This document shows, one piece after another, positions 45,401 through 57,400 of a stretch of DNA of 64,000 nt. A model generated the notes under the pieces. The model was not told the DNA's origin. It searched no databases and saw only the letters and a list, made by a program, of their open reading frames with translations. The translations under genes and the position numbers were made by a program. The first letter of the stretch is position 1; each line of letters begins with the position of its first letter. Source of the stretch: Ypsolopha sequella (lineage: Eukaryota > Arthropoda > Insecta > Lepidoptera > Ypsolophidae); NCBI GenBank assembly GCA_934047225.1, contig OW204012.1:5456001-5520000 (forward strand). Reading direction: 5' to 3'.

Positions 45401-48400
45401 TATATAAAAAAAAATCTATTAAAAATTAAGCTATGGGAATTAGCTTAGATTAAATTATGTGTTTTTTTTTTTGTTTATGTAAAGGTGTGTTGATTCGAAA
45501 AACATTTCGAGATTTTGGTTTTATAAGCCGTATTTTAGAACTTGTGGTCTAAAAAACCTCATGATGATGAGTATTTTTACGAAAAAGCTGCCACTTCCAT
45601 TTGACTTCGTGTGACGTCACTTGAGAAAAGGCTGTTTAGAAATGTGTCCTTTGCTATCAAGATAAGTGTTGAAAAGCTACCCTAGTTAAAAGTTAATTCA
45701 CCTCTTATACAACATGTAACAGAAAGGTGTAACCATATTTGAAGAGCTTATTCAGTCAATGGTATAGAACAACTTTTACTATGGAAAAAACCCAAATCTC
45801 GAAAAAAAAAATTAATTGACTTTTTCATAGAAAAATGCAATGCCGCTCGGCGGAAATGTATGGAAGGGTAGATTTTTTTTTGAGATTTCAGTGTTGGCCC
45901 CATAGTAAAAGTTGTTCTATACCATTGACTGAATAAGCTCTTCAAATATGGTTACACCTTTCTTTATTCTTTATTGTACACACACGGAAATATAAACATA
46001 AACAAAATTACAGTAAAAAGATGCACATTGGCGAGCTTATCTCTAAACAGAGATTTCTGACAGCAAAACCATCACAATAGGAAAAAATAACATAAACGGA
46101 GTAATCATACACGTGTACACAGAGAAAAAGAATATACAAAGAATTATATAGGAATCGTACCTCCTATGCTCTAGCATGGCTCTTCTGTCTTGCTCCCTCT
46201 TCTCAGCGACGAGTCGTGCCTTCTCGTTCAGCACGGGAGCGGCGCGGGGGCGGGGCGCGGCGCGCGTGGTACTCGTCGAGGTGGGCTTCTTTACTGGAGT
46301 CGATATCTGGAAGGGGAGGAAAAATGTTAAATGTATTGTCGAGTTTTTTTTTTTGACTTCAATGTTGTTGGCCATGTGGCTTTCACAACTTTACCGAAAA
46401 AAAAATAGTGAACCCCGAGACAGGTTGTCTGGAAGGAATCGCTTTGAGGCGTTACACTGCAAGAGTCATGGCGTCAGTTTTTATGCGAAATTTCCATAAA
46501 TTTAAAAACAAAACTCTAAAAACGAAATAACCTTATCGACGATTGACATAGTACCACGAATAGTGCTTTTTACATTTTCGTCTTTAATACAATAACATAA
46601 AGACTACAACTAGGTCCATTCTTTTCGGTCCAACTCAAGTCTATGATTGGCTGCAATCGGAATGGCGTGATAATCACTAGCCAATCATATCGCGGTTATC
46701 GTAGTGAGCTAAGTACGTGTAGCATACTTAAAATTACACACAACCTCCGTGTCGTGGGGTCATAATCCTAGGAAGGGATGTACTGCGATAGATTTCCATG
46801 AAATTTTAGTTCGTTGGAGCACTATATCTTTAGGAGATCAGTAAGTATTTGCTCACCTCTTGCCAGTTATTCGCCTTGAGTGTGGCGATGTGCTCGTACA
46901 ACGCGTCTACGTTTGTTACCTGAAATTGAGGAAGTACAATGTTAATTATAATAATATGTTTTAACAGACTGGTGACGGCCAGCGGCGTCACTGGTGCGAG
47001 GGTTCCGGCACCGCGCTCTGCCCAGCGTATGTGAGTATGAGCAATTGTTCCAGGATAACCGTCGGGAGACTCGGGAGTGGCAAAGTCCTGGAAAGGCTTA
47101 TGTCCAGCAGTGGACGAACTAGGCTGATGGATGGATGGATGGAATTGTTTTTATTTCAGACCACAATAAAAAAACATTATTTTTTTACAGCCCATATGCA
47201 TAAATAACAATACAATTTCAAATTTAAAAAATGTCCAATATAGAATAAAATACAATAAAATTGAGGATTTAATTTGAACTACTTAGGTATATCTATTTAT
47301 TTTTTTGTTGGGGGCGCGTTGCATGGACCACCAATGATCTAAAATTGGGTTTTTATTTATTTTACACACGATCATCCTTAAAATACCATTGCCGGAGTTT
47401 CTAAGACAATCCCAATATGATGCTATTCTGGATCTAAGCACGGCGAAGAAATCAGGCACTCTGGCCTCAGTGAACGTGCCCAACGCGCTACAGTAGCAAT
47501 ATTTGCATTGCGTCATTATATTGTACCCTAAGGAGGCTACATTATAATCCAGTCGTATGGTTTTGTACAAGAAAAAAATTATTAAGTAATAAGAATAGTA
47601 GTTAATGCTACAAGGGCGAAAAGGAATAAATTACGAGGACGATTTTAAACACGAGCGGAGCGAGTGTTTTAAACGTAACCGAGTAATTTATTGCTCTTAC
47701 GCCCGTGTATCATACTACGTTTTTCAATGCATAGTGTGAGGAAATAGTAGTTTATGCTACAAGGGTGCAAAGGAATAAATTACGAGGGCGATTTAAAACA
47801 CGAGCGTAGCGAGTGTTTTAAACGTAACCGAGTAATTTATTGCTCTTACGCCCGTGTATCATACTATGTTTTTCAATGCATAGTGTGAGGAAATAAAACA
47901 ATTATAATTTTGTGAACTTTAAATTGTAATTGGCTCAAAAGGAATGTATCCAAAGCCGTTAAACAGTGGAAAAAAAAGTAAGACATTTATGGTACACAGG
48001 AAAGGCTGCAGGTTAGCCAACCATTGTAAATAAATTAAAAAAAAATAATAATAATAAAGCCCTAGGACAAAATAATCGACTTTCTGTTCGGTTTGCATTG
48101 AAAATATATATAATACTTCTGTGGTTAACCACTAATCCGGATGTCCGGAGACACGTAGAAGTGTTATGTGGAAGACGCATAGCATCTATTATATAAAATC
48201 AATTTCAATGTAATTTTATCTGGCTTCCGATAATGTCACTCCACACATTAGTTCCGCCAATGTCGAGTTATAACTTTAAAAGTAAAAAGACGCACAGAGA
48301 CTATTTAATATAACTATTAGGTACCTATAACTAAACGAAAATTATAGTCTCATAGATCTTTCGCGAGTACAATAAAATAACGATAAAAAATAAAATAAAT

Positions 48401-51400
48401 TAAAAGGCAGACAGAAAAAAAAAATAGGAAGGAACTAGAATTAGGTACCTACAGTAAATATTGCTAATAGAACTATCTCTATTATAATTTAATATTATTT
48501 ATTTAATAAATCTACATAATAAATATACAAGGGGACTATAAACAAGTAATTTTTAACAATGAGCGTTTTTCCTTATGTCAAATTTAGTGTTAAATAAGAT
48601 TTCCGAGAAGACGGGATATCCGAAATAAGAAAAGTAAAAGTTTTCAAAAATATGTCATGCAGAAATGTATTAAAATTATGAAGAGCTACTTACAGAAACA
48701 AATAATAAAGTACTTACAACAAAATAAATGAGAAAAATGAGCAACAAAAACGATGTCGGTTAGTTCACTGAATCAGCTGTTGGAAGAAACTCTTAACGAC
48801 CAGTATATACTGACCTGCAGACACACCATGTCCCAGAAGCCCTGCAGGTCCTCAGCTGTGGTCGGGAACTGCTCCTTGCCCGTCTCATTGATATTGTTGT
48901 AGCATAGACCTGGAATTGCGGAGAATTCGGAAGGGTTAAAAATATCATATGTTTTTTATTTTTATTTAAACCAGAAAAAAATCTTTAGTTTGAGAATTCT
49001 ACAGTAACATCATTTCAAACGATACAACATTAGCTCAGGTGAATTGTACCCATCATTTTGACCTGCCTTAAATAGACAAACAATATTTTTTTGACAGTAA
49101 CCCCTTGAATAGTTCCGGACAAGTAGTGACAGACGGACGGCCACAAGAGTTAATACCATTATTGAAGACGGTACCCAAACTATGGGTTGCTGTTGCTACG
49201 TTATTGCTATAGCACATTTTGAAATTTAACTGAATATATTACAAGCAGAGATACAAACAATATTGGGTCATCAAGCACGTATCCAAGGGGGTATTCCCCC
49301 CCCTGAATTCTAGAGTAAAATACATACTATGGGACCAGATAAATTTAAATTTGCAAGCATGATTGGGACAAAAACATCAAGAGCGGTTTCGTAGCCGGAT
49401 TGTGAAAAAACCACCTTTTACGAAAATCAAGGGAACCTTTGCGATGGAAGCATAAACAATACATAGGTTTTGTTGAATAATTACTGAATGAATTTTGAAT
49501 TTTTCTGTTTCGATTAATTAGAAAAAGGCGGGTTTTTCACAATCCGGCTACGAAACCACTCTTGATGTTTTCACCACAGCCTATGTAGGCCCTATAAGCT
49601 AGCCCAGCCGCAGACAAGGATAGTTCCAATTCCATGCTTGTAGGCATAAATTTTAACATAATGTCATAGAAGGGTACAGGGAAAAAGAGATGATAGTCAC
49701 TAAGACTCTTAAGAAACAGAATTTCATATTTTTATGCGGAATTGACTTTTGACTTTTAACGCCAAGGCGTTCGACACCGTCTCCGTTCCCATCCTTCTGG
49801 ACAAACTACATCAGTACGGTGTAAGAGGTCTACCACACTCGCTTCTTTCAGACTATCTTACAGAACGTCAACAGCAGCTTAAATTAGGTGATTGTTTCAG
49901 CCACACATGTAAAATATCCTACGGTGTTCCCCAGGGCAGTGTCCTTGGCCCCACCCTATTTTTGATATATGTTAACGATCTCTGCAACCACGTTCTTCAA
50001 AACTGCAGTATATATACCTACGCCGATGACACAGCCCTCGTATTTCATGGAAAAACATGGGAAAGTCTTAAAACTATTGCTGAAACAGGAATTTCTCATG
50101 TCACTGATTGGTTAAGAGGAAATTTACTAACATTAAACGTAAAGAAAACCAAATGTTTAACATTTACAATTCGCAATAACGAGCAACCCGATAACTTCAG
50201 CCTTAAAGCTCATATTTGCTCAAATCCTTTCCCCGACAGCTGCGCATGCGAAGAGATTGCTATGGCTGATAGTATTAAATACCTTGGTGTCATTATTGAC
50301 CAAAATCTTACTTGGACTCCCCAAATCAACAAAACCGCTGATAGAATGAGGAAACTCATATGGGTTTTTAAAAAACTGAGACATGTTGCCAACAGCAATT
50401 TGTTAATTACCACCTATAAAGCTCTTGCACAGTCAGTCTTGGCTTACTGTATTCCAGTCTGGGGAGGTGCTGCAAAGACTCACCTAATAACTTTAGAACG
50501 AGCACAAAGAGCCCTATTGAAGGTAATATTCTTCAAGCCAATTAGATTCCGAACGTTTGAACTACACACAACATACAAAATCCTCACCACGCGACAGCTG
50601 TATATTTTATGTTGTGTTTTGAGGAAACATAAACGTTTAAAATTCAGTCCTCAGCATATGTTAAAACGCAGGAATGATATAGTTTGCCATATAGACAAAA
50701 AAAGGACTACATTTGCACAAAAACAATTCCCATTTCAATCCTCATCCATGTACAACAAGGTTAACAGAATTATTGAAATTTACCAGTTTACCGTATCGGA
50801 AATAAAACAGAAACTTACGCTTTACCTTAACTATCTAAATTATGAAGAAACAGAAAACCTTATTAAGTAAATTATGCTATGCCTATCCCACTTAACAAGT
50901 ACGAAACCGCACACGCGCTTCCACATCACACACATACACATCCTCACACACCCTTCTACACCTTTTCACACACTTCTACACACCCTCACACACACACACA
51001 ATAAAACAAACATATGTTAACTTAATATTGTAGTATTTTATTTAGAGTAAGATTTATCAATTATTATTATTAACAAAGCTGTACCTACTTTTATTTAAGT
51101 TCAAATATTAATTGTCTTGGTGGTAGAGCGGGGCACCCAGTAAATCAGGTCTTTCAGGTCTAGTACAGGGGCCCTTGCAACTTGTGTTAATGCTCTGTTT
51201 TTGAACAATAAAGCTATTTTATATTTATTTTATATTATAATTACAAAACAGTAATACTCCAAATAGGACAGATTTTGAATTCCGTTGTTTTAAAAGTTCT
51301 AATGAATTTGTGACATTCATCTTTTTTCCCCTGTACCCTTCATTATGCAAAATGCAGTTATTGTCTTCTCAACCCAGCTAATCCAAAGATTTATCTTGTG

Positions 51401-54400
51401 ATTCAAGTGTCGTCGATGCGTCCGAGTAAAGCGTTTATAGGCTGAAAGAGTATTATCCAACTTTTCTATCGCAAATTGTCAAAGTAATTCCCATTGCTTT
51501 CTAAAAGATCTTTTTTTTTTTTTTGTCAAAGGATTTACGTCATTTTAGGATATAGTTTTTATTATATTGGTATTACAAATTAACCATTATCTTTTTATGA
51601 TTTTTTAAAGAATTGTCCGATATGACGTCACTTGAGAATTTTAGATGTTGTATGTACAGATTGTGATGGGTGATTGATAAAAAAAATTGGTCTATCTCTG
51701 TCTGTCTACTCATCTGTCAAATTAGTCTGAAGCAAATTATTATAAATTTATCTTAAAAGCAAAGGACACATTTCTGAACAGCCATTTCTCAAGTGACGTC
51801 ACACGAGGGCAAATGGAAGTTGCAGCTTTTTCGTAAAAATATTCATCATTATGAGGTTTTTTAGACCAGAAATTCGAAAATACGGCTTATTAAACCTAAA
51901 TTCGAAATGGTTTCTAATGCCAATTATGTATTATTTTCTTTTCTAAAAAGTATAATTGTTGTATTTATCTAAAATACCACAAGTCACCTAAATAATCATA
52001 GTCTGGAGTTATTATTTAAACAAAAGCCGATGCAACTTAAATTCAAAATTTATACGGGTACCGTCTTCAACATTTTTCCCTTTTCCCCTTTGGATACGGA
52101 ACCCTAAAAAAGTAAAGGTGTACCTTGGAACTGTTGCATCTTCTGTGTGGCCAACAACCTCGCTTTGCCGGAAGCCGAGCGCAGCAGGCCCAGGATCTCC
52201 TCACTGATGTCCTCCTTGTCCTGGAAAGTGACAATTTAACATGTGTAAATGTTAAAATTTATATAATGTCAATGAGGAACTTTCCAGGCCACGTTGCTCA
52301 AATATCTCATAGATGGCGCTGTCAAACCCCTTCACATTAGACTGCATTAGTTTGATATCCTTTGCTCGTTTAGAGCAATAGGTTTTTTTTAAGAAAATTA
52401 GTCATAGAGTTAAATAGTCTTTTTTTATCGATTGATCACTCACTTACTAATCACTTACTGTTATGTTTATTTCGTTTAAGTGATCGTATTTCTTTCTACC
52501 TTTTTTCTGCTCTATATCGAACTCCATGACTTTGGACTCTGACTACCCCTGCATATATGAAAATATATGGCTACAGTAGAGCCACTGGGTGATGGCGCCT
52601 ATGACGTTTAAATACCTACAACGTATCGTAATTATTTATAAGCAAGTGTGAATTAAAAAATGTAATACTTCATTGTTGATAGTGATGTACTACTTGTTTC
52701 GGTTATTATTTTTCGATTTGAATGTTGCTTTATTGTGCAATAGAATTCGTTTAGAAACAAAGAATTTTTTTTTTTATAGGTCGTGTTTGAGGTCGCCAAG
52801 TTACGCAATAATATTTAATTAAAAACAAAACAATGACGAAGTTAAACTAAACGAAAATAAATGATAGTAAAATACTTTTTTCGATTTAGATATTTAAACA
52901 TCTCTTGGGGGCCCCGGGGCACTACACCGCATAGCCCTCCGATAGCTACGGCACTGGTTTTGGCACATTTTCCTTTTGTATCATTATGTTGAATGTTGAA
53001 TGACGTGTCTAACGTTGAGTAAACTCACTCTTTTTTTTAACCGAAATTTGAAATGCACCTCATCACTAAATGCAGCTGTCATAAGTGCCATCACTCAGTG
53101 GCCCTACTTTACGACATCTGGATACTGATTTTACTGCGCATGGAGAAACTGGCTGTGACTACTCCTTGAACTGTTAAAAATTAAAAACACTATAATGGTT
53201 GGAAGATGTGTTATGTCTGGGTGCAACAATTTGGGACATCATGAAATGCCAAAAGATAGTAATCGAAGATGTCTTTAGAAAAAACCTATGCAGTTGGAAA
53301 GTCAGATTTTCTCTACCCGAACAAAGGGCATCATACAAATGCAGCTTAATTTAAAAAAGTTTTACAGAGCCATTCATGAGATTTTTAAGGAATGTGGCTT
53401 GGAAAGTTCCTCGAAAATTAAGACAGACCGTTATCGCTTGTAATTTAAATAATTACATAAAATTTTAATAAAAATTGCGTTGGCGAAAGCGAAAAATGTT
53501 AGTTTTATAATTTTTATAAAAAAACTTAAATAGCTAGCAAAATTTCTAATATCAAATCTCTAGATATTGTTAAAACACACCTAATAAACTATGTTTGAGT
53601 TCTGTATACGGTTCCTATTCGTCAAACGAGGAGAAAAAATGTGTTTGAAGACCTCATTTCAACAATTATTTCTATCGAGGAAAATTTATTCAAATATGTT
53701 TTCCAATTTCAAAACCCTAGATTATATAGTCAAAATGCTTATACCAGAAACTAATTATAATTTTCCGTGTATTTCATGAAATACACGGAAAAGAAACATC
53801 CGTATTTTTTTCGCATATCGCCTTGATAACACGTGTAGCATTAATTTGTCAAAGTTCAAAACTCTAAAATCATAGATTTTAAATGATGATATTACATCAA
53901 TAGATATCTGTTCATAAACATAACGCAATAGATATCGTAAAATCAAATAAATACTGCATTGTTTTTCACAATCAAAAGAAACAAACACCAGCTAAGAGAT
54001 CATCATCAAAATATTTAAGAATATTTTCGAGAACACTTAAATTCAAAATTCACTCAATAGTTATTCAACAAAACCTTATTACCTATGTATTGTGTATGTT
54101 GTAATCGCAAAGTATCCATCGGTTTCCGTAAATTAGAATTTAATCATTTGAAATTCGAATTTATAGAAGCCAATGGAAACTTTGCGATGGCAACAAACAC
54201 AAAGGTAATAAGGTTTTGTTGAATAACCTATTGAGTGAATTTTGAATTTATGTGTTCTGTTTCGATTGGCAAAAGGCGGGTTTTTCCCTCATCTCCTTTT
54301 TCCCTTTTCCCTTTTACTGGGTCTCCAAGTAATTCGGGGGAGAGTAAGAGGACAGCTCACAGGCAAAAATCCAGGAGGCCCACCATGCCTGGGACCCTAA

Positions 54401-57400
54401 TAGCCGGGTCTTATATGGAAAAGCCTCGTGACGGACAGCAGCGTCACTGGTGCAAGGGCTCCGGCATCGCGCTCACCAACCAGCCTGCCCAGCGTGTGTG
54501 AGTATGGGCAATTCTTCCAGGACGACTGCCGGGAGTGGCAAAGTCCTGGAAAGGTTTATGTCCGGCAGTGGACGAACTAGGCTGATGGATGGATGGATGG
54601 GTTTTTCACAATCCGGCTGCGAAACCGCTCTTAATGCATAGCAATATGAATAATAATGCATTTACATGATTAACTGCGCCATAAATAAGGTCACATATCT
54701 GGTGACACAGACTTATGTACCTCGGAGCCTTTGAAACGATCAACAGTATGAGGAATAATAATAATGCATCTTCTGTATCTACTTGTAAATTTTAATGTCT
54801 GTCTGTCTATTCATTTATAACTAGAATACTTAATTGTTAGTCAAGTCAATCTAAGAATGTTTGTATGGAGAAGGTTGAATGGAAAAAAAATCGACACTTT
54901 TAGAACTTGCATAGTATTTCAGTACATTTGTTTTGTGGTTTTTCAAGGATTTTTCGAAATGAATGCAATTAAATATAGCCAAACTATATATTTTGACAAT
55001 CAGGTTTTTAATACCTACAATTTGTTTCCCATATTGTATTTTTATAAAATATATATATTTTTTTATATTTCTCATTTGTGCTCAACTTTTTTTAAATCGC
55101 TATAGATTTCCTGTATGCCAGTTATGGTCTATAATAGATTTTTTTTTTCATATTTTTCGGTCTACCAGTTTCGAGGATAAGGGGGGGGGCTTATTTTTAC
55201 AATAAGCTTTTTAATATCTACAATTTGAAAACCATATTTTATTTTTAGGACAATATTTTTTATTTTTCTCACCTTTGTTTTGGAAATATTTTGAAAAATT
55301 TTTCTTTTTTTTTTACACCGTTACGTGGGCAAATTAATTAAATTTTTGCGCCAAATTTCATGTCTTTATTTTTAACGGTGTTAAAGTTATGAGGCTGTGA
55401 CATACGGACGGACGGACAACGGAGTCTCAACATAAAGGTTCCTTTTGTACCTTTTAGGTACTACGAAAACCTAAAAAAGTTATCTATGTTAATAAAAAAT
55501 TCTTTGTATTTAGTCTTTAAATCAGTGTTCATATAAAATAGACATTTGGGAACCTAAATATTCTGTAACTATGACAGAAATAAATTTCTATGTTTGAACA
55601 CTTGGCGATTTATCCATCGCAAGGAGATATAAATTAACATTATATCATTGCAATATATTTTCTTTCTGCGTTTCTATACTGCAATGACATAATGTTAATA
55701 AATATTCTGTAATCAAATTGGAATAATTACTACTTTCAGAAAAGTATAATTTACAAATAAATGATTTTGTAATTCCGTTTGCATGAACTATTCATCCTCC
55801 ACTGGACTCTTAAGTGTAAAATCATGCATCTTTTCATACATGTACGTTGACGAATCGCTGACAACGTACATCGAAATGTACGGACGCCAGCACGTCAGGC
55901 TACCTATTGGCACCTTATTCTTATTGCGGCGTCATAGCCGTGAAAACCCTTTATAAGTAGGGAACTTAACTGCAGACGTATGTACCAGTGCCGGTTTTAG
56001 CATTAACGGCGCCCTGGGCGAGAATTCTACGGCGCCCCCTATCTGTTTCCTAAATTATTCATGTGCAAAAAAGGAAAAAAAAAAACAAGGGAAAGATTAT
56101 TTCAATCTTCAATCATGACCATTTATTTTAACATAATTTAACAAAATGTTACTTTTCTTGCCTTTCTATTAGCAAACTCCTTTATTAAGACACCGAAATC
56201 TATGTTTTCTGCTATTTCATTTTCGATTGATAGAGTTGCTAAGTTTGTCAATCTAGATTGAGATAATGTCGATCGCAGATATGTCTTAATCAACTTCAGC
56301 TTGGAAAAACTTCCTACATCTTACTCACGAGGGCGCGAGTGTTGAAATTCTTCCCAAAGTGAAACTAACTTCAAGCTGGGGGCCTGGACTGACCCAACCT
56401 ATTTGCAACTACGCTCGCCGCGCCATCCCGTGATCCAAACTGACGAGGGGGCGCCCCTTGATGTTTGGCGCCCCGGGCGGTCGCCCAACCGCGCCCTACC
56501 CTAACGCCGCCACTGTACACTACTACATGGCTTGGTCTCGTTTTCGTCAGCCTTGACGATATTGATTATGCATAGTTAATGTGTGCTCAGATGCAGGGTT
56601 TGTTATACGATACCTGTTTAATATTCAAGGTGACATGGTGAGAAAACAGTTTCACTTTTAAAACAAAAATAAAAGTGAAAAAAAAAAACAAATTGTATTA
56701 AAGTTGCTGTCGCAACAAAGACAGCATCATAAGAGCTTGAATTAGAAAATTTAATTGCAGCTATCAATGTTGTATAGCTTTTCCTAGAAGCAAGCTTTAA
56801 TATTAGTTTATGCTACAAGGGCGAAAAGGAATAAATTACGAGAAGCGTAACCGAGCAATTTATTGCTCTTACGCCCGTGTATCATACTACGTTTTTCAAT
56901 GCATAGTGTGAGGAAATAAAACAAATATAATCTTGTGAACTTTAAATTATGATTGGCTCAAAAGGACTGTATCCAGAGCCGTTAAACAGTGGAAAAAAAA
57001 AGTATAACATTTATGTTACACAGGAAAGGCTGCAGGTTAGCCAACCAATGTAAATAAATAAAAATATATATATATATTAAAGCCCTAGGGCAAAATAATC
57101 GACTTTCTGTTCGGTTTTGATGCATAAAAAGTGGGCCTTTACGAGCACTTGCATTAAAAAGAGTTTAAAGCTATGACAGCAAAGACTTAAGTAAATAAAT
57201 TAACATTACCTACAATGGATGGTTTTTCAGCAACGAATTTTTCTGTGATCCAGTAATTTCAGTACGAAAGGTTTGGTTTGAGGCAAATAGTATTTTGGAA
57301 GAAGGGGAAAATTCAATTTGAAAAATCTAATTATAAACAACAGAAAAAATATTACCTGTAGAGCCTCCAATTCTTTGTCAGCCGTCGCAGAGAGAGCTAT

